A stretch of 64,000 nt of DNA from CAZSSH01 sp964609825 (lineage in GTDB: Bacteria; Verrucomicrobiota; Lentisphaeria; Victivallales; Victivallaceae), in NCBI GenBank assembly GCA_964609825.1, contig CAZSSH010000009.1, forward strand, positions 1 through 64,000. The letters run 5' to 3'. Below the pieces are notes generated by a model. That model had not been told where the DNA came from. It saw nothing but the letters and a program-made list of their open reading frames with translations, and did not search any database. Below are positions 26,783 through 35,597 of the stretch, one piece after another. The position numbers and the translations under genes are program-made. Each line of letters starts with the position of its first letter. Position 1 is the first letter of the stretch.

Positions 26783-28327
26783 TTACTTCAATGATTTATA
26801 CTGATTGCGCCGGTCCCAAAACGGCTGGTCGCCGTCCTGATACACCGCCAATACACTGTTTGGTCTCTGCAGCGGGATATTGACCGGATACACGGTAAAC
26901 CGGTCCGCCAAGCGGATTTCCAGAGAAAGGTAACCGACCGCGTCCGCCAAATCGCCGGGGATGACGCTGATTGGCCAAATGCTCTCATGCCCGGCAAAAA
27001 GCGCCATCCGCACGGTATCCGTATTGACCGCCTGCCAGCCGGGCGGCAGCAAAATTTTGACCGACGCCATGTTTTCCACCGGGCGGATGCGGCGGAATTT
27101 GAATTTGAGCTTGAGCTCCTTGCCCGGTGTGACGTACGGTCCCTCCGGGTACTCGACGGTAAAGACGCCGAAAGAGAGATCAAAGGCGGCTTCAAACTCC
27201 GGTTTGTCCCAAATGCGTTTTTTGACGGCCTCGCCGGAGTGCAAATGCTTGACGTAGTCGGCGCTGATCGCCGTCGGCTCCTGGGCGATCTTGACCAATG
27301 TGCCGTTTTCCTGTTGGGCGAGCCCGGCCTGAAACATCACGCGCTCGGTCAACTCCGACAGCGTCGCCGGGTAGGGCAAAATGTTGTTGCGGTTATAAGT
27401 GTCAATCGAGCATGTGAGAATTTTTTCGCCGATCGGGTCGATCCAGTTTTGCGGGATGCCGCTACGCCCCTTGAGAATGCCCAAAATCGCGCCCACGGTC
27501 CCGGCGGTGCAATCGGTGTCGTCGCCGCAATTGGTGGCCAATGCGACTGATTTGCCGAAATCCCCCTCGCCGTAGAGCAAGCCCAAAATCACAAAGCCGA
27601 GGTTGCCGGGCGCCTGAAAGAAGCCCAAGTCGCTGCTGTCCTTGACGATGATTTCGCGCGCCTCCCGGAAGGCGATTTTGGTATCGTAGCACTCGATGGC
27701 CAGCTTGACCGCCCGCGCCACGCGGCTGCCGGCGGGGATGCGCGCCAAACCAATGTCGATGATTGCCCGGACATCATTGACCGCAAAGGCGGCCGACTCC
27801 ATGGCAGCGGTAAAGATTTCGGCATAAATTCCCTCGCCGCTGTGGTCGCAGCAACTGTCATAATAGGCATACTGCGCGGCCTCGTCGGGCGAGCCGGGAA
27901 ACAAGCACGCCCAAATCTCCGAGCGGATCCAGGCGCCGTTGCTCCACTTCCACTTGTCGTTGTTGCAAGCGCCGGACAACGGCGGGACAAGGCCGTTGCG
28001 CATGTTGGATTTGCAGACGCCGTACTCGTTCCACGGACCGGTGATGTGGCTCAGCCAATATTCGCCCAAAACGCGCTCGTTGACCTGCCCGAGGCCGTTG
28101 GCCTCGACGGCGGCAAGCCAGACCAATTGCAAGTCCAAGTCGTCGTTGGGTGCGGGGTTGCCCTGCAAGTCCTCGGTGTAAAAGGTGACACTGTTCATCT
28201 CCCGATGCCCCTCAAACGGCGCGCCGATGGTGCCTCCGATATTTTTACCGGTCCAGCATCCCAAAACTTTGTCCTGATACTCGGCGCGGTTGAGCACCGC
28301 CTTGCAGGGTTGATTGGTGTCGTACAT
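26783..28327 (-). CDS. ADP-ribosylglycohydrolase-family protein
   Basis: 514 residues. The first 330 hold the family fold: VLGCWTGKNIGGTIGAPFEG, APNDDLDLQLVWL and, near residue 265, TNCGDDTDCTAGTVGAILG, whose Asp residues bind magnesium in the family. The C-terminal third, starting about residue 350, is a beta-rich extension (KLKFKFRRIRPVENM, SLEIRLADRFTVYPVNI). No signal peptide is visible. Members next to glycan genes probably hydrolyse N- or O-glycosidic bonds other than ADP-ribose; that is inference. It lies between an FAD oxidoreductase and a secreted protein. Confidence 0.88.
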   Translation of the reverse strand: MYDTNQPCKAVLNRAEYQDKVLGCWTGKNIGGTIGAPFEGHREMNSVTFYTEDLQGNPAPNDDLDLQLVWLAAVEANGLGQVNERVLGEYWLSHITGPWNEYGVCKSNMRNGLVPPLSGACNNDKWKWSNGAWIRSEIWACLFPGSPDEAAQYAYYDSCCDHSGEGIYAEIFTAAMESAAFAVNDVRAIIDIGLARIPAGSRVARAVKLAIECYDTKIAFREAREIIVKDSSDLGFFQAPGNLGFVILGLLYGEGDFGKSVALATNCGDDTDCTAGTVGAILGILKGRSGIPQNWIDPIGEKILTCSIDTYNRNNILPYPATLSELTERVMFQAGLAQQENGTLVKIAQEPTAISADYVKHLHSGEAVKKRIWDKPEFEAAFDLSFGVFTVEYPEGPYVTPGKELKLKFKFRRIRPVENMASVKILLPPGWQAVNTDTVRMALFAGHESIWPISVIPGDLADAVGYLSLEIRLADRFTVYPVNIPLQRPNSVLAVYQDGDQPFWDRRNQYKSLK

Positions 28328-28356
28328 GCAACTTGTCCTTTGGCTTGTTTTACGGT

Positions 28357-29649
28357 TTACAAAATTGCGCCGAGCGCCAATAATTTTTGGCGCAATAAGG
28401 CGATATCGATTTGACGGATGTCACGTTTGGTCGCGGCCATCGCCGCTGCTACCCCGGCGGCCTGACCGGTCACGAAGCACGGCGGCATCACCCGCAGCGA
28501 CGACTGGATTGAGCGGTCGGCGCACAAGGCGCGCCCCGGCACCAGCAAATTATTGATGTTTACAGGACACATGGTGCGGTACGGGATGCCGTAGCTCTCG
28601 CCCGCCTTAAAGGCGGTCTGGCGCATTACGGTTTCGACGCGTTTTTGCTCCTCGGCGTCGGTGCTGGAGGAGTGGATGTCCACCGGGTAGCAGCAGCGGC
28701 CGATGCCGTCCGCAAAATTGGCGCGCTTGACGAAATCGTCAAACACAAGCTCGTAATCGCCCTTGATCCGGCGGGTTTCGCGGATGCCGAGCAAGGCGGC
28801 GCTGCCGGCCAACTCGACAAATTCAAACCCGGGGACATTCCGGCGGTAAAATTCTTCAAAAATCTTAAGCTGTTTGCGGCCTTCGATGTAGGCGCGGCTG
28901 AGGCTGAATTCATCCAAGGTATCGGTGCCGTAAATGTGGCCCAAATTGCTGGTCGCGGTGTCGTCGGAGATTTTTCGCATGCAGACAAAGTGGTGCTCCG
29001 GCAGCGGTGCGGTGCCCATTTTGAGCATTTCGTGCCAGATTTTGCCGTCGTAAATGCCGTCGCGGGCGGCGGAGGCCGTCGCGTCAAAATCGATGTGGGC
29101 GAAGCGGCCGCACAGGGTCGGGCTCATCACCGAGCCTTTTTCGTCGCCGTAGGCAAAATCAAGCCCGGAGAGCATCACCAGCAAGCCGTCACCGGTACCG
29201 TCGATAAAGACGTCGGCCTCAATTTTGCGCAAACCGTTGACGGTAGCGACCCAGAGACTTTTAATGGTCTTATTTTCGACCTCGACTTCGCAAACTTTGG
29301 CGCCGAAGAGGACTTTGACGGCGTATTTCTCGACATATTGATCCAATATCCGTTTGAGGATTTCGGGGTCGATCGGCTGCCAGCTCTCGGGGTCGCGCGG
29401 CTGTTTCATCTGACGGCACATCTCCTCGACGACTTCCTCAAAAATCCCGCCGTAAATATTTTGGGTGTGATCAGTGCTGGGGGCAAACATGGGGATCAAT
29501 CCCGAAGTGGCCATCCCGCCCAGCGCGCCGGTTTGCTCGATTAACAATACATCCGCGCCTTGCCGTGCCGCGGCAATCGCCGCCGCAAATCCGGAGGGGC
29601 CGCCGCCGGCGATGGCAACGGTCGTTTTACACAATACTTTGCTTTTCAT
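28357..29649 (-). CDS. FAD-dependent oxidoreductase (FAD_oxidored, PF12831-like)
   Basis: 430 residues. Three ATG codons in a row (29655, 29652, 29649) follow AAGAGAG; the last has the best spacing. The FAD motif is VAIAGGGPSGFAAAIAAARQ followed by LLIEQ, then FIDGTGDGLLVM and a C-terminal SSLRVMPPCFVTGQAAGVAA. ALLGIRETRRIKGDYEL is shared with the paralogue at 956-2305 (QLGVRESRHFVGDYQL). Both lack a signal peptide. Together they show that this enzyme type is a regular member of the cassettes here. The substrate is unknown. Confidence 0.87.
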   Translation of the reverse strand: MKSKVLCKTTVAIAGGGPSGFAAAIAAARQGADVLLIEQTGALGGMATSGLIPMFAPSTDHTQNIYGGIFEEVVEEMCRQMKQPRDPESWQPIDPEILKRILDQYVEKYAVKVLFGAKVCEVEVENKTIKSLWVATVNGLRKIEADVFIDGTGDGLLVMLSGLDFAYGDEKGSVMSPTLCGRFAHIDFDATASAARDGIYDGKIWHEMLKMGTAPLPEHHFVCMRKISDDTATSNLGHIYGTDTLDEFSLSRAYIEGRKQLKIFEEFYRRNVPGFEFVELAGSAALLGIRETRRIKGDYELVFDDFVKRANFADGIGRCCYPVDIHSSSTDAEEQKRVETVMRQTAFKAGESYGIPYRTMCPVNINNLLVPGRALCADRSIQSSLRVMPPCFVTGQAAGVAAAMAATKRDIRQIDIALLRQKLLALGAIL

Positions 29650-29809
29650 CATCATCTCTCTTGTTGTTTCAGGCGCAAAGCGGAACTTCAATTTTAATAT
29701 AACTTGAGTGTCCGGTTTTGCAAATTTATTATGGGAAATTAAAGGTAAAATCAAAAAAACACTGCGTCAAGGATTTTGCCGCAGTGTCAAAGGTGAGTTT
29801 CGTTTTCGA

Positions 29810-30499
29810 TTACTCGTTGCGGGATTTGCCGAACCAGAAAAACCGGCCTTTGTCGGACGAAACATCATTGATCGGGATTTCGGCGCGGGTCATGGCATCG
29901 ACGTGGCCATCAACAAAGACCACATTGTCGCGGCCGGTGTGCACTCCCTGCCAGCGGTCGGTTTCCGTATATGCAACCTGCTGCATAAAGCTCTTGTTGG
30001 CCGTGTCTTTGACGCTGTCGGCAAACTGAAACGCCTTGGAGGGCGAGCTGATCCGGGTCACCTTGAGCCGGAAATTGTTGGAGGCACCGGGTTTGACCGT
30101 ACCCATATACAAATTTCTTAAATAGGTGCGCTTAGTGATACTATCGGGGTATGTGCTGTACAGCTTTTGGCAGGTGAAAATTGTAACTTTGTCGCGGATA
30201 TCCACCACCAATCGGTCATGATCGGTAATGCTGAAGCCGGCAAAGGGAGCCAGCCGGACATACCACTCCGAGTCGCTCCAGGTAAACGCCGCATCGCAAT
30301 AGGCCGGGACTAACATATCGTTGTAGGTCTGCTCGTACATCCGTGCCGCCGTGCCGATTTGTTTCAAATTGGCGGTGCATTTAATGGCCATCGCCTTGTC
30401 ACGGGCCTGATTTAAGGCCGGGAGCAGCATGCCGGCCAAAATCGCGATGATCGCGATCACGACGAGGAGCTCGATCAGGGTAAAAATGCTTTTTTTCAT
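29810..30499 (-). CDS. Prepilin-type pseudopilin (DUF1559-like)
   Basis: 229 residues. MKKSIFTLIELLVVIAIIAI is followed by LAGMLLPALNQARDKAMA. The C-terminal motif is VVFVDGHVDAMTRAE. AAGGAGG lies upstream of the ATG. It is between the large glycosidase gene (44 bp upstream) and the FAD oxidoreductase, in the same direction. The central variable part (AFTWSDSEWYVRLAPFAGF and others) differs from the other four pseudopilins, suggesting that each copy has its own partner or cargo. Confidence 0.92.
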   Translation of the reverse strand: MKKSIFTLIELLVVIAIIAILAGMLLPALNQARDKAMAIKCTANLKQIGTAARMYEQTYNDMLVPAYCDAAFTWSDSEWYVRLAPFAGFSITDHDRLVVDIRDKVTIFTCQKLYSTYPDSITKRTYLRNLYMGTVKPGASNNFRLKVTRISSPSKAFQFADSVKDTANKSFMQQVAYTETDRWQGVHTGRDNVVFVDGHVDAMTRAEIPINDVSSDKGRFFWFGKSRNE

Positions 30500-30543
30500 G
30501 GTTCAAATCCTCCTTGGTTTATGATAATAAAATGTTCTTTGCA

Positions 30544-33342
30544 TCAGTTGCCGGTAAAGGTCCCGGTCGAGGTGGCCACCGGCGGCTGCGGGTGCGGCGG
30601 GACCTTGGCGACGATTTCGCAGTCAACGAGTGTCTCCGGGAAATTGCCCGACAGATCGGTCAAAACGATTTTATATGTATCGCCCACCTTGAATTCTTTG
30701 GGGGCGGAGATTTCGCACTCCAAAAGGGTGCGTGAGTATGCCGGGACCTGATAATCGATCACTTTTTGCGCGACTTCCCAGTCGGCGGGGACGCTTATCT
30801 TGAGCTTGCCGGAGAGTTCGCGGCCGAAAGGGTTGGCCAAAGTGATGACCGCTTTTTGCGGCTGACCGTTGCCGAAACAAAAGAGTTCGCTGCGCAATTG
30901 CCGTTTGGCGGCGCGGAAATAGACTTTGCTTTTGTAAATATTGTAGACTTTTTCGGCTTTAAAGCGCTCCTGACTGTTTTTGAGGTTGTCGCGGGCGGCG
31001 GCAAGCAGCAAATTGGCGGCGGCGAAATCTTTGTCGGTGCGGTACTCCCGGGCAAACTGGAGTTGCTTTTGGGCGCGGGAAGTCAGCCGCTCACAGTTGA
31101 GTAATGAGCCGTCGCCCTTGGTTTTGGCATCGATTTGCTGCCACATGGCGGTGACTTCGCTTTGGACTTGCGCCGGATCAAGGTCGGCAACATTTTTGCC
31201 GGATTTGCGGACATACATCGTATTTAAGGCAAAAAGTACATCCTCGGTCAAATTGGCGTAATACAAGGTTTCATGGCTGGTTTGGTGGCGAAATTTGGTT
31301 ACAGTGTCAAGCGTCAATGCAACATCGGTGGCGAGCGCGGGCGAGGCGTTGAGGCGGTTGATGATCCGGTTTAAGAGATCGTCGAGCCCGGTATCGGGAT
31401 TGGCGTCGGCGATTTTCAAGAGCTCGTTGGCAATGACTTTTTTGAGCAGCGCATCCGGCAGATTGCGGACGATCAAGGGCTGCTTCTGACTCACTTTGGC
31501 GGTCGCAAAATTGCCCTGGTTGCCAAAGAGGTCAACGGTTTTTACCCCGGAAAAATCGGCGGCAAGCGGGATTGCCTCGGCGCTGTCGGTAAAGACCGCG
31601 CCCACGGTTTCTCCGCCGTTGACATAGGTGTAAAGGCGGAAACGGTCAAAATAATACACTCCCACCGGGAGCGCGTCGCCGAGGTTGCCGAGTAATACGG
31701 CCATCACTGCAAGATTCATCGTCGGTTTGCTGTTGAGATACAAGGGTGCCCACAAGTGGCCGCTGTAGATAAAGATTTTGGAGCAGCCTCCCGATTTGTG
31801 GGCGCACAAGGACTCCATCAATTCAAAATAGGGCGACCCCTCCACCGCGGTTTCGGTGGACCACATGTCCATATCGCGGCCGAAATCCCACATGATGCGG
31901 CGAAACTCATTCATCTTTTGCTGCGTCATCGGGCCGTAGGTGTGGAACGAAAACAAGTCTGCCCAGCGCAGCATCCCTAATTGGAGCATGTCGGGACCGA
32001 AATTGCGGAATCCGTAAGGATTGCTGACCGACTCGGGTTTGGTATCGGTCGGGTAGACGAGCGATTCGGGGTCGAGATTTTTGGTGTATTGATAGCTCTC
32101 GCGAAAGAGCTGCATCGCTTCGCCGGGGGTGCCGCGCAAGCCGCGCAGACGGAAGTAGCTCCACGCCTCGTTCCACACTTCGTAAGCGCGGAAAGGGGAT
32201 GCCGTCTTAACTTTTTCGACCACGGTTTTGATGTATTCACTCTTCCACGCTTCAAAGTCGGCGGGAGTATACAACGAGTAAACTTCATCGAGATTGGAAG
32301 CGACCGCTTCGGTCGGGAAAATGGTTGAGTATTTGAGGGGAGCCCCTAAAAATACCGAGCACTCGCGCACCTGATTTTTTTTGATAAAGGCGAGGCGTTC
32401 GTCCAGGGGCTTAAAGCTGACGTTGCCCTGATTGTCCACATAATTGTTCCACCGGCCGTAGAGGTCGTGGTTGCGCCACCAGTAGATGCCGAGATAATCG
32501 ACCATGGCTTCGTTGATCGCGTGATAATGCGAGCCGAAACCGGAGGTGGTTTTATATTGACTTACATTGGCGGGGAGATAAAGCACGTTTTCGGTCAATT
32601 GTTTGACAATTTTACCGTCGGCAAGCGTGACGTCGATATTAATTTCGTAAGCTCCAAAGGCGGTCGGCGGGGCCACCGGCAGCTCCAAATTGCCGTCTAG
32701 CTTAACCTTGGCGAGGTTTTCCTCTTTTTTCCCGGTTGACTGGTCGGTAAAGATGGTTTTGACCGCAAGCTCAAGACCGGGGGTCCGGTCAAAATTTTGG
32801 ATCACGAGGCGCTTGTTTTCGGAGGTTTTCCAAATTCCGCGGGCGTCGCCGGTGAGCTTGAGCTCAATCGGCAACACTTGCTGCCCGACGCCGACTTCGT
32901 AAATTCGCACCATCCAGTCAGGGGTAACTTTGTCAAACGTGATTTTGACGGCGCTACACTCGACCGTGGCAAATACGATTTGGGAATTTGTTTCATCGTT
33001 GCCGGTGACCGCGACCGCTTTTTGCCAGTTGCCGCCGACTTTGACCATGACGGTATAATCCACGGCCACATAGCCGTCATTCCAAAATTTCATCCAGACG
33101 GTGTTGACCTTTTGCGGAGCAGGAAAATCAATTTGAAACCAGTGGACATCATTGCTGCTTGCGCTTACCCAGCGACTCGCTTTGTCCTTGTCGTTGCCGT
33201 CAATCGCCTTGGCCGGGGTGTAGTCATAGAGTTGCGAATCGGCGGAGGCCTTGACACCGCTTTGCAGCGCAAGGTTCTCCAAAGTGGCGGCTGAGCAAAC
33301 AGCAGTGATGATTTGTAAGGCGGCGACGACAAATTTTTTCAT
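30544..33342 (-). CDS. Secreted glycosidase with F5/8 type C-like domain (clan GH-A-like)
   Basis: 932 residues with a signal peptide ending VCSAAT. Residues about 20-150 look like a discoidin/F5-8C galactose-binding domain (KAIDGNDKDKASRWVSAS, VHWFQIDFPAPQKVNTVWMK). The central part is a TIM-barrel glycosidase: FRAYEVWNEAWSYFRLRG has the acid/base Glu after Asn as in clan GH-A, and DMWSTETAVEGSPYFE could hold the nucleophile Glu. The C-terminal 300 residues are helical then beta-rich (NPFGRELSGKLKISVPADW). It is the promoter-proximal gene of a cassette controlled by the divergent LacI-type gene. The exact GH family is not certain; GH39-like is a guess. Confidence 0.8.
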   Translation of the reverse strand: MKKFVVAALQIITAVCSAATLENLALQSGVKASADSQLYDYTPAKAIDGNDKDKASRWVSASSNDVHWFQIDFPAPQKVNTVWMKFWNDGYVAVDYTVMVKVGGNWQKAVAVTGNDETNSQIVFATVECSAVKITFDKVTPDWMVRIYEVGVGQQVLPIELKLTGDARGIWKTSENKRLVIQNFDRTPGLELAVKTIFTDQSTGKKEENLAKVKLDGNLELPVAPPTAFGAYEINIDVTLADGKIVKQLTENVLYLPANVSQYKTTSGFGSHYHAINEAMVDYLGIYWWRNHDLYGRWNNYVDNQGNVSFKPLDERLAFIKKNQVRECSVFLGAPLKYSTIFPTEAVASNLDEVYSLYTPADFEAWKSEYIKTVVEKVKTASPFRAYEVWNEAWSYFRLRGLRGTPGEAMQLFRESYQYTKNLDPESLVYPTDTKPESVSNPYGFRNFGPDMLQLGMLRWADLFSFHTYGPMTQQKMNEFRRIMWDFGRDMDMWSTETAVEGSPYFELMESLCAHKSGGCSKIFIYSGHLWAPLYLNSKPTMNLAVMAVLLGNLGDALPVGVYYFDRFRLYTYVNGGETVGAVFTDSAEAIPLAADFSGVKTVDLFGNQGNFATAKVSQKQPLIVRNLPDALLKKVIANELLKIADANPDTGLDDLLNRIINRLNASPALATDVALTLDTVTKFRHQTSHETLYYANLTEDVLFALNTMYVRKSGKNVADLDPAQVQSEVTAMWQQIDAKTKGDGSLLNCERLTSRAQKQLQFAREYRTDKDFAAANLLLAAARDNLKNSQERFKAEKVYNIYKSKVYFRAAKRQLRSELFCFGNGQPQKAVITLANPFGRELSGKLKISVPADWEVAQKVIDYQVPAYSRTLLECEISAPKEFKVGDTYKIVLTDLSGNFPETLVDCEIVAKVPPHPQPPVATSTGTFTGN

Positions 33343-33365
33343 ATTTTTCCCTCCGTGGTAAACAT

Positions 33366-33394
33366 ATTATACTATAAAAGTTATGGCTTGTCAA
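33366..33394 (-). promoter_or_regulatory. Consensus sigma-70 promoter of the glycosidase cassette
   Basis: On the minus strand TTGACA (33394-33389), 17 bp and TATAAT (33371-33366), a perfect match to both hexamers. It lies 24 bp above the ATG of the 932-residue glycosidase. Such strength implies strong expression that must be held down by a repressor. Confidence 0.8.
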
Positions 33395-33415
33395 TTGCTT
33401 ATATATTTATTTGCT

Positions 33416-33435
33416 GCACCAAAATGCACCAAAAT
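33416..33435 (+). repeat. Tandem 10-bp repeat GCACCAAAAT x2, candidate operator
   Basis: Two adjacent perfect copies of GCACCAAAAT lie between the divergent promoters of the glycosidase cassette and the LacI-family gene. The AATTGCTT phrase also occurs on both sides (33393 and 33434). The tandem form is unusual for a LacI operator, which is normally a palindrome. Confidence 0.4.
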
Positions 33436-33438
33436 TGC

Positions 33439-33467
33439 TTGACTTTGTCTGCTTGCGGTGCTATTTT
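33439..33467 (+). promoter_or_regulatory. Promoter of the LacI-family gene
   Basis: TTGACT (33439-33444) and TATTTT (33462-33467) with a 17-bp spacer, upstream of the GTG start at 33496. Confidence 0.6.
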
Positions 33468-33495
33468 GATAACAAATCATACTCCGGGAGCAACC

Positions 33496-34446
33496 GTGAA
33501 ACGTCCGAAAAATCAAAAAATTACCACCCGTTTAATTGCCGAGGCCACCGGCTTCTCGCACTCGACCGTGTCGCGGACCTTGGCCAACACCGGCAAGGTG
33601 CACAGCGAAACCGCGGCCAAAATCATTGACGCGGCGCGCAAATTGGGCTACCGTTTTGACCGGCTCAACGAGCACCGGATCATCGGATTAATCATCCCTC
33701 CCGAAAACCTCAACGGTTACAACAACTCGATTTTATTGGAGGTCATGCGCGGTTTGCGTCAGCACGGTTACCGGCTGGAGCTGGTGCCGCACGACGACAT
33801 CAAACTCTTGTCTGAGCGCTCGATTTGCGGCGCGATTGACATTTCGTGCGTGAGTGAAATCATCGACCGCTGGTTTGAGGAGTACAACATCCCCCTGGTG
33901 CGGATCAACGGGCTGAGTTGCAACAGCAAAAATATTTACAGCGTCAACTCGCACGGCTATACGGCAATGGATATCGGGGTAAAGCACCTGTTAAAAAAAG
34001 GTGCACAAAAAATCTTTTTTCTCTCGGAGGAGACACGGCACAAAGAGCTGGAGCTCTCGTCGCGGCGTTACCCGTACTTTTGCCGGGTGATGGCCGAGCA
34101 CGGCATTGCCGACCCGGAGAAACTCTGTTACTTTGATACTCATTTGCCGGATTTAAAAAAAGAGATGAAAAATGCCCGTATCGGGTTGCTGGTGGCGGGA
34201 GAGATTTACTGGCTGCCTGTCCTGAACAAACTTCAGTCCAAAGGCATCCAGATCAACGAGGACTTGCTGTTTTTGCCGATGGAGTATCCGGGCTTGAGCG
34301 ACAAAATTTTGCCTCACCAATCGACGATTTCACAAAATTTCCCTTTGCTCGCAGAGCAGGCGATCACGCTTTTGGGTAATCTCTTAAACGAATCCGGGCC
34401 GCGCGGCGACCTCAGTGTGCCCTACTTTTTAATCAACCGCAAATAG
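33496..34446 (+). CDS. LacI-family transcription regulator
   Basis: 316 residues from a GTG start preceded by GGGAG; a longer upstream reading would begin before the promoter and is rejected. The HTH is ITTRLIAEATGFSHSTVSRT, with the hinge KIIDAARKLGYRFDRLN as in LacI proteins. The effector-binding part is short and divergent (IIGLIIPPEN, IPLVRINGL, MDIGVKHLLKKGAQKIFFLS). It is divergent from the glycosidase cassette and probably represses it until a sugar from the target glycan binds. It may also control itself. Confidence 0.9.
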   Translation: MKRPKNQKITTRLIAEATGFSHSTVSRTLANTGKVHSETAAKIIDAARKLGYRFDRLNEHRIIGLIIPPENLNGYNNSILLEVMRGLRQHGYRLELVPHDDIKLLSERSICGAIDISCVSEIIDRWFEEYNIPLVRINGLSCNSKNIYSVNSHGYTAMDIGVKHLLKKGAQKIFFLSEETRHKELELSSRRYPYFCRVMAEHGIADPEKLCYFDTHLPDLKKEMKNARIGLLVAGEIYWLPVLNKLQSKGIQINEDLLFLPMEYPGLSDKILPHQSTISQNFPLLAEQAITLLGNLLNESGPRGDLSVPYFLINRK

Positions 34447-34522
34447 CGTTTGCCGGGACCTCCGGCGACCGTTAATCGGCGTGGCGCGGGTCTAAAAATT
34501 TAATTTTTTTTGGATTTCGAGC

Positions 34523-34550
34523 TTGCAAAATGGAAAAAAGCATTTATATT
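34523..34550 (+). promoter_or_regulatory. tRNA-Asn promoter
   Basis: TTGCAA (34523-34528) and TATATT (34545-34550), 16-bp spacer, ending 18 bp before the tRNA. Confidence 0.55.
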
Positions 34551-34568
34551 ATATGCCATATTGTATGT

Positions 34569-34643
34569 TCCGGCATAGCTCAGCGGTAGAGTAGGTGGCT
34601 GTTAACCACTTGGTCCCTGGTTCGAATCCAGGTGCCGGAGCCA
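34569..34643 (+). tRNA. tRNA-Asn (GTT)
   Basis: 75 bases with an encoded CCA. The acceptor stem TCCGGCA pairs with TGCCGGA, discriminator G. The anticodon stem GGTGG/CCACT holds loop CTGTTAA, so the anticodon is GTT. A hairpin of TTTTTTTGCC with GGCAAAAAAA follows at 34644-34671. Confidence 0.95.
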
Positions 34644-34671
34644 TTTTTTTTGCCCAAAAAAGGCAAAAAAA

Positions 34672-34844
34672 CATGAAATGGCCATCCTCCGGCCGGCATG
34701 AAATGACATGCGTCATGAAATATTACTCCGTAACATGAAATGCGCCGACCGCGCATATTCGGCCATTTTTATATCATGTTTGGCGTGTCCAAACATTTCA
34801 TGCGACTCTGGCGCTATTTCATGTCGGCATTGCCGACATTTCAT
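34672..34844. repeat. Array of octamers CATGAAAT/ATTTCATG separated by short hairpins
   Basis: CATGAAAT occurs at 34672, 34697, 34714 and 34734, then ATATCATG at 34771 and ATTTCATG at 34795 and 34816, and ATTTCAT at 34838. The octamers therefore switch orientation in the middle. The spacers are 9-17 bp in most cases and nearly each is its own inverted repeat: GGCC-ATCCTCC-GGCC, TGAC-ATGC-GTCA, TTAC-TCC-GTAA, GCGC-CGACC-GCGC, GTTTGG-CGTGT-CCAAAC, and GTCGG-CATTG-CCGAC. The CGACTCTGGCG spacer pairs poorly. Spacer sequences differ while the octamers are kept. No function is known to me. Confidence 0.8.
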
Positions 34845-35229
34845 TTTTGCATTGATCCGCGGAAAATCTCGCGCCTTGCCCGTCGTCGTTTCTCAGTCAC
34901 ATATTAAAATATGCTCCTTCGCGCCTCCTTGGGAAAAAATCGACCTTGCCTCCCGGCTCAAGGCAAAAACAGGTAACTCACATCACTTGGCTTCCGCAGG
35001 TAACGCTTGCGAAGCATGCCCCGGCCGGCTAACGGCGGAAGTCAATCACGTTGCGTGGCCGACAAACACGATCTGTACCAATGGCCACCTGAACGTGAAA
35101 TCGCCGGTCTCCTTTTCCCAAATTCAAGCGGCATTGGTTACGCTCTGTTACTTAAATTTTCTTACTTCCCGTTCTTCGCTCTTTACATTGCCGGATTATG
35201 GTGATATATTGCAGTAAAACAGGGAGGGA
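34845..35229. other. Non-coding stretch with further inverted repeats
   Basis: This follows the hairpin array and holds no supported gene. It includes CATATT-AA-AATATG (about 34901-34914) and TTGCCT/AGGCAA arms (about 34947-34967). A 169-codon open frame (34708-35217) reads straight through the hairpins and lacks any protein-like pattern, so it is not called. A promoter for the gene at 35233 is seen as TTTACA, 17 bp, TATATT, the latter ending near 35213. Confidence 0.6.
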
Positions 35230-35232
35230 ATG

Positions 35233-35559
35233 ATGTTTGCGGAAGTTAAATTATTTCAGGTCAAGCCCGAGAAATTTGCGGAGTTTGAGCAATTGATCAA
35301 AAGCATCGAGCCGGAAATGCGTTCCCGGTCCGGGTGCGTGAGTCTCCGGCATTTGAAGCGGTTTTATGTTTTGGAGGATTTGACTCCCCGCGAGCTGACC
35401 AAAATCGTCAAGTGCGTCAAGTATTACTCCTATTGGGAGTTTGACGGCAAAGAGAGCTACACCGCCGCCATCCAATGGTTTTTTGCCACCCACGCCAAAG
35501 CCGTTCAGCGTTTGCTGATCGTCCCCTTTGACATCTCCTGCGGTGAAAATTTATCGTGA
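35233..35559 (+). CDS. Small ferredoxin-like (antibiotic biosynthesis monooxygenase-type) protein
   Basis: 108 residues from the second of two ATG codons; GGGAGG is five bases before it and only two before the first. The pattern FAEVKLFQVKPEKFAEFEQL, EMRSRSGCVSLRHLKRF and YYSYWEFDGKESYTAA resembles the dimeric alpha/beta ABM fold, in which small acids, quinones or haem are handled. The key residues of a specific subfamily are not visible. It stands alone between the hairpin array and convergent genes. Confidence 0.65.
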   Translation: MFAEVKLFQVKPEKFAEFEQLIKSIEPEMRSRSGCVSLRHLKRFYVLEDLTPRELTKIVKCVKYYSYWEFDGKESYTAAIQWFFATHAKAVQRLLIVPFDISCGENLS

Positions 35560-35597
35560 CGGGCGTTTTCTGCTCCGACTTAAATCAAAGTTATGCT

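Noticed and set aside
33355..33495. N-terminal extension of the LacI regulator
   Set aside because: The extension lies over the promoters and lacks a ribosome site; GTG at 33496 with GGGAG fits.
34672..34844. CRISPR array
   Set aside because: The constant parts are only 8 bp, they change orientation, the spacers are self-complementary and of uneven length, and no cas genes are near.
34708..35217. 169-residue open frame
   Set aside because: It reads straight through the hairpin array, has no good ribosome site and no protein-like pattern.
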